64,000 bases of DNA from Rahnella laticis (GTDB taxonomy: Bacteria; Pseudomonadota; Gammaproteobacteria; Enterobacterales; Enterobacteriaceae), in contig NZ_JADOBI010000004.1 of NCBI RefSeq assembly GCF_015644585.1, positions 372,001 to 436,000 on the forward strand, in the 5' to 3' direction. Below, piece by piece: positions 48,799 to 57,754 of this stretch (within the stretch, counting starts at the first letter, position 1; the number at the start of each line of letters is the position of its first letter). A program made the position numbers and the translations under genes. The notes under the pieces are model-generated. The model did no database searches. It had not been told where the DNA came from and saw only the letters and a list, made by a program, of their open reading frames with translations.

Positions 48799-48818
48799 TG
48801 AAAATCCCCTTAGCCTTC

Positions 48819-48846
48819 ATCGTTATATAATTCGGGATATAACGAT
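48819..48846. promoter_or_regulatory. ModE operator before the binding-protein gene
   Basis: ATCGTTATAT (48819-48828) and ATATAACGAT (48837-48846) form a perfect 10-bp inverted repeat with an 8-base centre. Half-sites and spacing are those of the E. coli modA operator (CGTTATAT-N8-ACATAACG). It lies 21 bases before the binding-protein ATG, overlapping the probable promoter, consistent with repression by ModE-molybdate. Confidence 0.85.
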
Positions 48847-48925
48847 AAGCCAATCCGCAAGGGAATTTCTAAATAAAGTGTAAATGAGAGAAAAATGAAA
48901 AATACCGGTAAGGCGAAACCGTTGC

Positions 48926-48956
48926 TTGACCTTCCCCTTGCTGGAAGGTTTATCCT
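48926..48956 (+). promoter_or_regulatory. CueR-controlled copA promoter
   Basis: -35 TTGACC (48926-48931) and -10 TATCCT (48951-48956) are separated by 19 bases, the long spacer of MerR-family promoters. The spacer contains the CueR dyad ACCTTCCCC-TTGC-TGGAAGGT, virtually the E. coli copA sequence. Confidence 0.93.
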
Positions 48957-48992
48957 CTGTCCTTAGTGAAAGTTAACCCAAGGAAAACCACT

Positions 48993-49210
48993 ATGACCAC
49001 CACCGTATTATCTCTGCAAGGCCTGTCCTGCGGGCATTGTGTGGCTTCAACGCGTAAAGCGCTCGAAGCAGTTGACGGCACCACCGCCGTTGAAGTTTCT
49101 CTGGATAAAGCCATTGTGAAAGGTGACGCCAGCAGTCAGAGCCTGATCGACGCCGTCGTAAATGCAGGATATGAAGCACAACTGCTGGAAGACGCGTCCC
49201 CAAAATCTGA
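48993..49210 (+). CDS. copA(Z): Predicted CopA(Z) short product by -1 frameshift
   Basis: Codons Pro70-Lys71 form the slippery heptamer C-CCA-AAA (49199-49205). A -1 shift gives one more codon, ATC, and then TGA at 49208-49210, ending a product of about 72 aa that is simply the first copper-binding domain. Six bases later an 8-bp stem begins, CCGCTGAC (49212-49219) with GTCAGCGG (49250-49257). E. coli copA makes the cytoplasmic copper chaperone CopA(Z) the same way with CCCAAAG. That the signal works here is inference. Confidence 0.8.
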
Positions 49211-51542
49211 GCCGCTGACCGATAAGGCGAGTGTTTTGCCGGAACCCCTGTCAGCGGCCGCGTCACCTGTTCCGGCTGAAAACCACATTCTTAAAACCTC
49301 AGCCTCTGACGACAGCGTGCAGCTGTTGCTCAGCGGCATGAGCTGCGCCAGCTGTGTCAGTAAAGTGCAGCGGGCGCTGGAAGGCGTGAACGGCGTCGAA
49401 CGTGCGCGGGTCAATCTGGCGGAACGCAGTGCGCTGGTCAGCGGTGATGCTGACCAGAACGCCCTGATTGCGGCGGTTGAACGCGCGGGTTACGGCGCTG
49501 AAATCATTATTGATGAAACCAGACGCCGCGAGCGCCAGCAGCAAACGGCGCGCAGCAGCATGATCCGTTTCAGCTGGCAGGCGGCGGTCGGGCTGGCGGC
49601 GGGTATCCCGCTGATGTTGTGGGGATTGCTGGGCGGTGAAATGATGGTCACCGCCAGCAACCAGACCGGCTGGCTGATTGTCGGCCTGCTGACGCTGCTG
49701 ATCATGATTGTCGCAGGCGGCCATTTCTACCGCAGCGCGTGGAAAAGCCTGATGCACGGCAGCGCCAACATGGACACGCTGGTATCACTCGGTACCGGTG
49801 CGGCGTGGATATTTTCCATTTCCGTCAGCCTCTGGCCGGATGCCTTTCCGATGCAGGCACGACATCTTTATTACGAAGCCAGCGTGATGATTATCGGCCT
49901 GATTAACCTCGGCCATGCGCTGGAACAACGCGGGCGTCAGCGCTCGTCACAGGCTCTGGAACGCCTGCTGGATCTCACGCCGCCGACGGCGCGCGTGGTG
50001 ACTCCGGAAGGCGAAAAAACGCTGCCGCTGGCCGATGTGCAGCAGGGTATGACGCTGCGCCTGACCACCGGCGACCGCGTTCCGGTTGACGGCGAAATCC
50101 AGAGCGGCGAAGCGTGGATGGATGAAGCGATGCTGACCGGCGAACCTGTCCCGCAACAAAAATCTCAGGGCGAAAAAGTGCATGCCGGTACACTAGTCAG
50201 AGACGGCAGCGTGTTGTTCCGCGCGGATGCGATTGGCAGCCAGACCACACTCTCGCGCATCATCAAACTGGTGCGGGAAGCGCAAAGCAGCAAACCGGAA
50301 ATCGGCAAACTGGCGGATAAGATCTCGTCCGTCTTCGTACCCGTCGTGGTGCTTATTGCCCTGTTCAGCGGTGCAATCTGGTATTTCTTCGGCCCGCAGC
50401 CACAACTGATGTACACGCTGGTGATCGTCACCACGGTGCTGATCATCGCCTGCCCTTGCGCACTGGGGCTCGCAACGCCGATGTCGATTACCGCCGGTGT
50501 CGGGCGCGCCGCTGAGTTTGGTGTGCTGGTTCGTGATGCCGATGCCCTGCAAAAAGCCAGTACGCTCTCCACGCTGGTTTTCGATAAAACCGGGACGCTG
50601 ACAGAAGGCCAGCCGAAAGTGACAGATGTTCACACCTTCGGCGCTGTCAGTGAACAGCAGGCACTCCGCTTTGCCGCCGGGCTGGAACAGGGCTCGCACC
50701 ACCCGCTCGCGCAGGCGATTGTGGATAAAGCAGAAGGTCTGGTTATTCCTGACGTGCAGAATTTCCGCACGCTCGGCGGGCTGGGCCTGCGCGGTGAAGC
50801 AGAAGGCAAAACGCTGTTGCTGGGGAATCAGGCGCTGATGCAGGAAAACGGCGTCGATACGCAGCAGGCCGATGCGCTGCTGGAAGCGATGTCTGAGCAA
50901 GGTGCAACGCCGGTACTTCTGGCGGCAGACGGTGAAATTGCCGCGCTGTTCGCCCTGCGGGACCCGCTGCGCAGTGACAGCATTGCCGCGCTGCAACGCC
51001 TGCATCAGCTCGGTTATCAGCTGGTGATGCTGACCGGCGATAATCCGCGCACGGCACAAGCTATTGCCGCGCAGGCAGGCATCGATACGGTGATTGCCGG
51101 TGTACGCCCGGAAGGAAAAGCCGAGGCGATTAAAGCGTTGCAGGCCAAAGGCCAGCAGGTTGCGATGATTGGCGATGGCATTAACGATGCGCCCGCACTG
51201 GCGCAGGCAGATGTCGGGATTGCAATGGGCGGCGGCAGCGATGTGGCGATTGAAACGGCGGCCATCACGCTGATGCGGCCAAGCCTGAACGGCGTTGCCG
51301 ATGCGCTGGCGATGTCGCAGGCCACGCTGCGCAATATGAAGCAGAACCTGTTAGGCGCGTTTGTGTATAACGTGATTGGCATTCCGGTTGCCGCGGGCGT
51401 GCTCTACCCGCTGACCGGCACATTGCTCAGCCCGGTTGTCGCAGGCGCGGCGATGGCGTTGTCTTCCATTACCGTTGTCACTAACGCAAACCGCCTCTTA
51501 CGCTTTACCCCGAAAAAACAAGACGTTTCCTCTGTTCGCTAA
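48993..51542 (+). CDS. copA: Cu(I)-exporting P1B-type ATPase CopA
   Basis: 849 aa (E. coli 834) from ATG 48993 with AAGGAAAACC upstream. Pumps Cu(I) from cytoplasm to periplasm. Two N-terminal metal domains carry LSCGHC (Cys13, Cys16) and MSCASC (Cys118, Cys121). Eight helices, the A-domain TGEP, the CPC membrane site (487-489), phosphorylation motif DKTGT (Asp531), HP motif (SHHPLAQAI) and [19 protein letters not shown] follow. The CueR promoter precedes it. After the first metal domain a slippery heptamer and stem-loop predict a -1 frameshift (separate entry). Confidence 0.98.
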   Translation: MTTTVLSLQGLSCGHCVASTRKALEAVDGTTAVEVSLDKAIVKGDASSQSLIDAVVNAGYEAQLLEDASPKSEPLTDKASVLPEPLSAAASPVPAENHILKTSASDDSVQLLLSGMSCASCVSKVQRALEGVNGVERARVNLAERSALVSGDADQNALIAAVERAGYGAEIIIDETRRRERQQQTARSSMIRFSWQAAVGLAAGIPLMLWGLLGGEMMVTASNQTGWLIVGLLTLLIMIVAGGHFYRSAWKSLMHGSANMDTLVSLGTGAAWIFSISVSLWPDAFPMQARHLYYEASVMIIGLINLGHALEQRGRQRSSQALERLLDLTPPTARVVTPEGEKTLPLADVQQGMTLRLTTGDRVPVDGEIQSGEAWMDEAMLTGEPVPQQKSQGEKVHAGTLVRDGSVLFRADAIGSQTTLSRIIKLVREAQSSKPEIGKLADKISSVFVPVVVLIALFSGAIWYFFGPQPQLMYTLVIVTTVLIIACPCALGLATPMSITAGVGRAAEFGVLVRDADALQKASTLSTLVFDKTGTLTEGQPKVTDVHTFGAVSEQQALRFAAGLEQGSHHPLAQAIVDKAEGLVIPDVQNFRTLGGLGLRGEAEGKTLLLGNQALMQENGVDTQQADALLEAMSEQGATPVLLAADGEIAALFALRDPLRSDSIAALQRLHQLGYQLVMLTGDNPRTAQAIAAQAGIDTVIAGVRPEGKAEAIKALQAKGQQVAMIGDGINDAPALAQADVGIAMGGGSDVAIETAAITLMRPSLNGVADALAMSQATLRNMKQNLLGAFVYNVIGIPVAAGVLYPLTGTLLSPVVAGAAMALSSITVVTNANRLLRFTPKKQDVSSVR

Positions 51543-51557
51543 AACGCTGACGCGTTA

Positions 51558-51588
51558 GCATGGTCTCTCATTTTTCGGGAGACCATGC
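51558..51588 (+). promoter_or_regulatory. Hairpin covering the ybaP ribosome-binding site
   Basis: GCATGGTCTC (51558-51567) pairs perfectly with GAGACCATGC (51579-51588). The GGGAGA that should recruit ribosomes for ybaP (start 51592) is partly inside the right arm. It may also act as the copA 3' hairpin. Confidence 0.55.
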
Positions 51589-51591
51589 GAT

Positions 51592-52392
51592 ATGGCGCAG
51601 TTTTTCAACCAGGCTTTCAGCTGGCTACGCAGGCTGTTTCCTGTCGAGTATTCCTATCCTGCCATGGATATCCGGCTTCCCGGCAACCGCTCGCTGCATC
51701 TGGTCGGCAGCATTCATATGGGCACGCAGGATATGCAACCGCTGCCCGCGGCTTTGTTACGCCGCCTGCAAAAAGCCGATGCCCTGATTGTCGAAGCCGA
51801 TATCAGCGGAACAGAATCCCCTTTCAGCATGTCTGGTGAATTTCCGCCTCTGGCCGATCGTCTGACCGAATCCGAATATCTCCACGTTGAACGCTTATGC
51901 GAAGAGCTTGGCGTTTCTATGTGGACGCTGAACCCGCTTCCTTCGTGGCAGGTCGCGCTGATGTTGCAGGCAACACAGGCACAGAGGCTGGGCTTGCGCG
52001 GGGATTACGGCATCGACTATCAGTTGCTGCAATCGGCAAAGCAGCAGAACACGCAGGTCATCGAACTCGAAGGGCCGCAGGAACAGTTTGAACTGTTGCA
52101 GCAACTGCCCGACGGCGGCAGAGCGCTGCTCGAAGACACGCTGACGCACTGGCACACCAACGCCCGATTGCTGCAAACCATGATCAGCTGGTGGCTTGAT
52201 GCCAAACCGGGGCTGGCGATTGAACAGCTGCCGAATACGTTCAGCAACGATCTCTACGATATTCTGATGAATCAGCGCAACGTGCGCTGGAAAAAACAGC
52301 TTTCCGAACTTCCGCCGGGAAATTACGTGGTCGCCGTCGGCGCGCTGCATTTGTATGGTGAAGGGAATCTGCCGGAATTGCTGAAAGGATAA
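51592..52392 (+). CDS. ybaP: TraB/GumN-family protein YbaP
   Basis: 266 aa (E. coli 264). TraB/GumN (Tiki-like) putative metallohydrolase with the two GxxH motifs (LVGSIHMGTQDM near residue 41 and VAVGALHLYGEGN near the C-terminus) and the acidic VEADI. E. coli YbaP has the same position near copA. No signal peptide is evident. Function unknown; related proteins are predicted proteases or pheromone-processing factors. Reads in the same direction 49 bases after copA and could be on the copA transcript. Confidence 0.9.
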   Translation: MAQFFNQAFSWLRRLFPVEYSYPAMDIRLPGNRSLHLVGSIHMGTQDMQPLPAALLRRLQKADALIVEADISGTESPFSMSGEFPPLADRLTESEYLHVERLCEELGVSMWTLNPLPSWQVALMLQATQAQRLGLRGDYGIDYQLLQSAKQQNTQVIELEGPQEQFELLQQLPDGGRALLEDTLTHWHTNARLLQTMISWWLDAKPGLAIEQLPNTFSNDLYDILMNQRNVRWKKQLSELPPGNYVVAVGALHLYGEGNLPELLKG

Positions 52393-52420
52393 AAAAATGG
52401 CCGGTTTTTAAGGCCGGCCA
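52391..52420 (-). terminator. Hairpin with minus-strand U-tract after ybaP
   Basis: TGGCCGG (52398-52404) pairs with CCGGCCA (52414-52420); only on the minus strand is it followed by a T-run. It would stop antisense transcription entering ybaP, or act weakly on the plus strand. The rest of the 247-base gap before ybaK shows no other clear feature. Confidence 0.4.
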
Positions 52421-52639
52421 GTCAAAGAGGAATTTCATTTTTTTGTTATAGCTTCAGTGCGAGCCTTTTCAGGCACAGCACCGGCGCGCACAGGGTAGCA
52501 ACCTGTAGCGGGTCTTGGCAATAACCATTCATTGCTCTACTATTTCCCCTCCGCGTAATAAAGATACTTTGTTGTTAAATTTCATCAGATTGAGCTGATG
52601 ACGTTTTTTCGAACAAAAAAGCAAAATAAGGAGACAGGT

Positions 52640-53119
52640 ATGACCCCTGCCGTATTGCTCCTGGAAAAAAATAAAGTCAGTTTTACCCTTCACCCGTATG
52701 AACACAGCAGCGAAGAAACAAACTTTGGCGACGAGGCGGTGAAAAAGCTCGGGCTGGATGCGCGTCAGGTCTACAAAACATTGCTGGTTTCACTGAATGG
52801 CGATCCCAAAAATCTCGCCGTTGCCGTTACGCCGGTGGCATCAATGCTGGATCTGAAGAAAGTCGCCAAAGCGCTCGGCGCCAAAAAAGCCGATATGGCC
52901 GATCCGGCCATCGCGCAGCGCGTAACCGGTTATCTGGTGGGCGGCATCAGCCCGCTGGGGCAGAAAAAGCTGCTGCCGACGGTGATCGACAGCCCGGCGC
53001 AGACTTTCTCCACCATTTATGTTTCAGGTGGTAAACGCGGTCTTGATCTTGAACTGGCGGCAGGCGATCTTTGCCGCTTACTGAAAGGCCAGTTTGCTGA
53101 GATCGCAAAAGCCGGCTGA
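52640..53119 (+). CDS. ybaK: Cys-tRNA(Pro) deacylase YbaK
   Basis: 159 aa from ATG 52640, with AAGGAGACAGGT immediately upstream; the 14-residue upstream extension is rejected. INS superfamily editing enzyme that hydrolyses Cys mischarged on tRNA-Pro. The catalytic lysine lies in [10 protein letters not shown] (Lys46 in E. coli), and the [17 protein letters not shown] motif is conserved. In E. coli ushA lies between ybaK and fsr; here fsr follows directly and ushA is missing from this spot. Confidence 0.96.
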   Translation: MTPAVLLLEKNKVSFTLHPYEHSSEETNFGDEAVKKLGLDARQVYKTLLVSLNGDPKNLAVAVTPVASMLDLKKVAKALGAKKADMADPAIAQRVTGYLVGGISPLGQKKLLPTVIDSPAQTFSTIYVSGGKRGLDLELAAGDLCRLLKGQFAEIAKAG

Positions 53120-53180
53120 CCATATCGATGCATTCCCGACACGCATTCCTATATGCACAAATAAGACAGGTTCATCTGCT

Positions 53181-54398
53181 ATGACCGACAATACGGCCAC
53201 GCCAGACAGCCCGCAGAAAGACGCAGTCAAAAAGACTGCGTTTTCTATTCTGGCGGCGATCAGCGTTTCTCATCTGCTCAATGACATGATTCAGTCGCTG
53301 ATTCTGGCGATCTATCCGTTGCTGCAAAACGAATTCTCACTCAGTTTTACCCAGATTGGCCTGATCACGCTGACGTATCAGATTACCGCGTCGCTGCTGC
53401 AACCGCTGATTGGCTATTATACCGACAAACATCCGCAGCCGTATTCGCTGCCCATCGGCATGGGCTTTACGCTGTCGGGCCTGCTGTTACTGGCCGTGGC
53501 GCAAAGTTTCCCGGTTGTACTGCTGGCCGCCGCGCTGGTCGGTACAGGTTCGTCGGTGTTCCATCCCGAATCGTCACGCGTGGCGCGTATGGCTTCCGGC
53601 GGACGTCACGGGCTGGCGCAATCGCTGTTCCAGGTTGGCGGTAATTTTGGGGCATCGCTCGGCCCGTTGCTGGCGGCGTTAATCATCGCGCCCTACGGGA
53701 AAGGCAACGTCGCGTGGTTCTCTCTGGCGGCGCTGCTCGGCATTGTCGTTCTGCTGCAAATCAGTAAGTGGTATCGCCAGCAGCATCTGATCGCAAAAAA
53801 GCGCGGGCCGGTGAAAAATACCGTGACCGTGTTGCCGCGTAAAACTGTGGCGATGTCGCTGGGGATTTTACTGGTGCTGGTATTCTCGAAGTATTTTTAC
53901 CTGACCAGCCTGAGCAGTTACTACACCTTCTATCTGATTCATAAATTTGGTGTTTCAGTGCAGAACGCGCAAATCCATCTGTTCGTTTTCCTGTTCGCTG
54001 TGGCGGCCGGGACCATTATCGGCGGGCCGGTTGGGGATAAGATTGGGCGCAAATACGTCATATGGGCGTCAATTCTCGGCGTCGCGCCATTTACCCTGCT
54101 TTTGCCGCACGCCAATCTGATGTGGACCAGCGTTCTGAGCGTCATTATCGGCGTGATTCTGGCCTCGGCATTTTCGGCAATTCTGGTGTTTGCACAGGAA
54201 CTGATGCCGGGAAAAGTCGGTATGGTTTCGGGGCTGTTCTTTGGCCTGGCGTTCGGCATGGGCGGCCTCGGCGCTGCGGTGCTGGGCTATGTGGCGGACA
54301 GAACCAGCATCGAGCTGGTTTATCAAATTTGTGCCTTCCTGCCATTGCTGGGGATACTGACCGCATTCCTGCCAAATATTGAACGTAAACAAGCCTGA
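53181..54398 (+). CDS. fsr: Fosmidomycin resistance MFS transporter Fsr
   Basis: 405 aa from ATG 53181 (MTDNTATPDSPQKD); the longer frame overlaps ybaK. Major facilitator with 12 helices; conserved stretches AISVSHLLNDMIQSLILAIYP, GTGSSVFHPESSRVARMASGG and FGMGGLGAAVLGYVADRTS are near-identical to E. coli Fsr. It confers fosmidomycin efflux when overexpressed; the natural substrate is unknown. The ribosome site (ACAGG) is weak and 12 bases away. Confidence 0.96.
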   Translation: MTDNTATPDSPQKDAVKKTAFSILAAISVSHLLNDMIQSLILAIYPLLQNEFSLSFTQIGLITLTYQITASLLQPLIGYYTDKHPQPYSLPIGMGFTLSGLLLLAVAQSFPVVLLAAALVGTGSSVFHPESSRVARMASGGRHGLAQSLFQVGGNFGASLGPLLAALIIAPYGKGNVAWFSLAALLGIVVLLQISKWYRQQHLIAKKRGPVKNTVTVLPRKTVAMSLGILLVLVFSKYFYLTSLSSYYTFYLIHKFGVSVQNAQIHLFVFLFAVAAGTIIGGPVGDKIGRKYVIWASILGVAPFTLLLPHANLMWTSVLSVIIGVILASAFSAILVFAQELMPGKVGMVSGLFFGLAFGMGGLGAAVLGYVADRTSIELVYQICAFLPLLGILTAFLPNIERKQA

Positions 54399-54411
54399 AG
54401 CATTCCCTTCA

Positions 54412-54437
54412 GCTGCCGATAATCATTTATCGGCAGC
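54412..54437 (+). other. Perfect 11-bp hairpin after fsr
   Basis: GCTGCCGATAA (54412-54422) pairs with TTATCGGCAGC (54427-54437) around TCAT, just after the fsr stop, and is followed by A7 rather than U. It is therefore not a canonical terminator on the fsr strand; a role in transcript 3' end stability or pausing is possible. Confidence 0.6.
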
Positions 54438-54628
54438 AAAAAAAGCCGTTGCCTCTTGAGATTCGCCCGCGAAAACCCATTTAAATCGTCCGTTCGAAAT
54501 TTTTTTTCGGTCTGTCGGGCATTTAGCGCAAAAAAGGCCAAAAAATACCAACGCGTAAACGATTTTTACCATAAACTTAGAAACAATCTGCAACACATTT
54601 GTGCCATGCATAACCAGAAGGAGTCTGA

Positions 54629-56320
54629 ATGCATCATTCTACGCCTCTCATCACTACCATCGTCGGCGGTCTGGTACTCGCTTTCCTGTTAGGAATGCTC
54701 GCCAACCGCCTGCGAATATCCCCTCTGGTTGGCTATCTCGCCGCAGGCGTGCTGGCCGGGCCTTTTACACCGGGCTTTGTTGCTGATACTTCTCTTGCAC
54801 CGGAGCTGGCCGAAATCGGCGTCATACTGCTGATGTTTGGCGTCGGTTTGCATTTCTCCATGAAAGATTTACTCGCGGTAAAGTCGATAGCCATTCCCGG
54901 CGCTGTAGCGCAAATCGCGGTAGCGACGCTGCTTGGGATGGGTTTATCGCGTTTACTCGGGTGGGACATGGCAACCGGTCTGGTGTTCGGGCTGTGTCTG
55001 TCCACCGCCAGTACCGTGGTTTTGCTGCGTGCGCTGGAAGAACGGCAACTCATTGAAAGTCAGCGCGGGCAAATCGCCATCGGCTGGCTGATTGTTGAAG
55101 ACCTGGTGATGGTGCTGACGCTGGTTCTGTTACCGGCATTCAGCGGCATGCTTGAAAGCAACCACGCCAGCATTACCGGCCTGCTGACTGAACTGGCGAT
55201 TACCATCGGCAAAGTCATTGCCTTTATGGTGCTGATGATGGTTGTCGGCCGCCGCGTGGTGCCCTGGATCCTGGCAAAAACCGCCAGCACCGGTTCACGC
55301 GAGCTGTTCACGCTGTCGGTTCTGGCACTTGCGCTGGGCATCGCCTACGGCGCGGTCGAATTCTTCGACGTTTCATTTGCACTTGGCGCGTTCTTCGCCG
55401 GGATGGTGCTGAACGAATCCGAACTCAGCCAGCGTGCCGCGCACGATACCTTGCCGCTGCGTGATGCTTTCGCGGTTCTGTTCTTTGTGTCGGTCGGCAT
55501 GTTGTTTGACCCGATGATTCTGGTGCGAGAACCGCTGACGGTTGTCGCTACGCTGGCGATTATCGTGTTCGGCAAGTCGATTGCCGCCTTCTTCCTGGTG
55601 AAGATGTTCGGGCATTCGCGGCGCACGGCGCTGACGATTTCAGTCAGTCTGGCGCAGATCGGTGAATTCGCGTTTATCCTCGCCGGCCTGGGCATTTCGC
55701 TGGGGCTGCTGTCTGAGCATGGCCGTAATCTGGTTCTGGCGGGCGCAATCTTGTCGATTATGTTTAACCCGCTGCTGTTCAGTTTGCTGGAAAAGTATCT
55801 GGAAAAAACCGAGACCATCGAAGATCAGAGCGTTGAAGAAGCGGTGGAAGACGAAAAACAGATCCCGTTTGATCTGTGCAATCACGCCCTGCTGGTCGGT
55901 TATGGCCGCGTGGGAAGCCTGCTTGGCGAGAAGCTTCAGGCTGCCGGTATTCCGCTGGTGGTCATCGAGAATTCCCGGCCACGCGTGGAAGCCTTGCGCG
56001 AACAGGGGATCAGCACGGTGCTGGGGAATGCCGCCAATCAGGAAATTATGGATCTGGCGCGCCTTGACTGTGCCCGCTGGCTGCTGGTGACGATTCCGAA
56101 CGGTTATGAAGCCGGTGAAATCGTCGCATCTGCCCGAACCAAACGCCCGAATATCGAGATTATCGCCCGCGCGCATTATGACGACGAAGTTACGTACATT
56201 ATGGAGCGCGGCGCTGACCGCGTGGTGATGGGCGAGCGTGAAATCGCCAACAGCATGATCGATATGCTGCAAATCGATATCATGACTGAAGAAGAAAAAC
56301 GGCCTTTCTGCCCGATCTGA
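54629..56320 (+). CDS. ybaL: CPA2-type cation/proton antiporter YbaL
   Basis: 563 aa (E. coli 558). An N-terminal Kef-type antiporter domain with 12-13 helices (about 1-385; PLVGYLAAGVLAGPF, FGLCLSTASTVVLLRAL, GWLIVEDLVMVLTLVLLP) is followed by a TrkA-N/RCK domain (about 418-540; ALLVGYGRVGSLLGEKL) that binds NAD(H) or nucleotides and gates transport. Probable K+/H+ exchanger in the inner membrane. The ATG has AGAAGGAGT upstream. Single-gene unit beside fsr, as in E. coli. Confidence 0.96.
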   Translation: MHHSTPLITTIVGGLVLAFLLGMLANRLRISPLVGYLAAGVLAGPFTPGFVADTSLAPELAEIGVILLMFGVGLHFSMKDLLAVKSIAIPGAVAQIAVATLLGMGLSRLLGWDMATGLVFGLCLSTASTVVLLRALEERQLIESQRGQIAIGWLIVEDLVMVLTLVLLPAFSGMLESNHASITGLLTELAITIGKVIAFMVLMMVVGRRVVPWILAKTASTGSRELFTLSVLALALGIAYGAVEFFDVSFALGAFFAGMVLNESELSQRAAHDTLPLRDAFAVLFFVSVGMLFDPMILVREPLTVVATLAIIVFGKSIAAFFLVKMFGHSRRTALTISVSLAQIGEFAFILAGLGISLGLLSEHGRNLVLAGAILSIMFNPLLFSLLEKYLEKTETIEDQSVEEAVEDEKQIPFDLCNHALLVGYGRVGSLLGEKLQAAGIPLVVIENSRPRVEALREQGISTVLGNAANQEIMDLARLDCARWLLVTIPNGYEAGEIVASARTKRPNIEIIARAHYDDEVTYIMERGADRVVMGEREIANSMIDMLQIDIMTEEEKRPFCPI

Positions 56321-56466
56321 TCGGGCAAAAAACAGAGGCTCAGCACACTGACTGAGCCTCTTTTTCCTCTGCGCATTTTTCCTTTAACTCCCTTCTATAA
56401 AAATATTCGAATTCAAATCAATTCTCTGTATTCTGTGTTTATGCCAAATAGTGATCGGTAGGCGCA

Positions 56467-57753
56467 ATGTTGTTATCCCATCTGGAAACGTTAAACATTT
56501 TAAGTACGCCGGTCTGGATCGTTTCGGCGCACAGTCAGCACATTCTTTTTGCCAATACCGCGGCAAGAAAGCTGGCAGGCAACAGCCTTTTGGGGCCCCT
56601 GCGCAACGGCCAGTTCTCTGTTTATTCCCAGGAATCTCTCGAAGCCTATCTGCCCAATCTGAAGAAAGGCGATCAGATTGTTGAAATCTGGACCATCCAT
56701 AAAGAAGGCCGCGCATTTCCGCTGAGTTGCCGCCTTTCTCTCGCGAAATTCGGGATACAGGAACCGGCCATCGTGTTCGAAGGTTCGTACGCTTCGTCTG
56801 CCAGCGTGCCAGTGGTTAATCCTTTCCCCGATGAAACAAAGCCTTACCGGCGTGACGAAAGCGGTTTCTATGAACGCTTTTTCCAGACCAACAGCGCCCC
56901 GATGCTGCTTATCGCCCCTGAAAATAACGGACAGATTGTCGATGCCAATCAGGCCGCCACGCGGTTTTACGGCTATTCACGCGATGAGATGTGCATGAAA
57001 CACACCTGGGAAATCAATGCGATGGGCCAGGACGTGTTGCCCGTGATGCATGAAATTGCCCGCCTTCCCGGCGGCCATAAGCCCCTGACGTTTGTACATA
57101 AACTGGCAGACGGAAATCTGCGCCATGTTCAGACTTACGCCGGGCCGGTGGTGGTGGACGGCACACGGCTGATGTTGTGCATCATTCACGACATCACTGA
57201 ACAGAAACGCCTTGAGCAGGAACTCGAGCGCGCGGCGTTGCTGGATCCGCTGACAGGCGTGGGGAACCGACGCCAGTTTATGCAGCTGGTGGAAAATGCC
57301 CGCACGCAGAACCCGCAGAGAACGCACAATTTCAGCCTGATGCTGGTGGATGCCGACCATTTCAAAGCCATAAACGACCGTTACGGACATAACAAAGGCG
57401 ACGATGCCCTGGTGATGCTGGCCAGAACGCTGGAAACGGGGATCCGCGAAACGGATACGGTTTTCCGCTGGGGAGGCGAGGAGTTTTTAATTTTGCTTCC
57501 GCTGACGGGTCTCGAAGGCGCGATGCACGTGGCGGAATCTTTGCGTAAAACGGTCGAAGAAAGGGTCAGCCCGGATCTTCCGGCGCTTACGGTCAGCGTT
57601 GGCGTGGCGCAATACGAAACCGGAGAGGATTTTACCCGTCTGTTTAAACGTGTGGACGACGCGCTTTATCAGGCCAAAACGTCCGGCAGAAATCAGGTTA
57701 AGGCGGCGACAGCGAGAGGTTCGGTAACGGGGGAGTTCCCCCCGTTACACTGA
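56467..57753 (+). CDS. Soluble PAS-PAS-GGDEF diguanylate cyclase
   Basis: 428 aa, no membrane segment or signal peptide, so cytoplasmic. An N-terminal PAS-like domain (about 5-115) and a second PAS (about 135-255; MLLIAPENNGQIVDANQAATRFYGYSRDEM) precede a GGDEF domain with active-site GGEEF (336-340) and an inhibitory I-site RETD (327-330). Makes c-di-GMP in response to an unidentified cytoplasmic signal. The ATG has TAGGCGCA upstream. Not present between ybaL and gsk in E. coli, so this is a lineage-specific insertion; base composition is somewhat lower in the upstream gap but not in the gene. Confidence 0.9.
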   Translation: MLLSHLETLNILSTPVWIVSAHSQHILFANTAARKLAGNSLLGPLRNGQFSVYSQESLEAYLPNLKKGDQIVEIWTIHKEGRAFPLSCRLSLAKFGIQEPAIVFEGSYASSASVPVVNPFPDETKPYRRDESGFYERFFQTNSAPMLLIAPENNGQIVDANQAATRFYGYSRDEMCMKHTWEINAMGQDVLPVMHEIARLPGGHKPLTFVHKLADGNLRHVQTYAGPVVVDGTRLMLCIIHDITEQKRLEQELERAALLDPLTGVGNRRQFMQLVENARTQNPQRTHNFSLMLVDADHFKAINDRYGHNKGDDALVMLARTLETGIRETDTVFRWGGEEFLILLPLTGLEGAMHVAESLRKTVEERVSPDLPALTVSVGVAQYETGEDFTRLFKRVDDALYQAKTSGRNQVKAATARGSVTGEFPPLH

Positions 57754-57754
57754 C

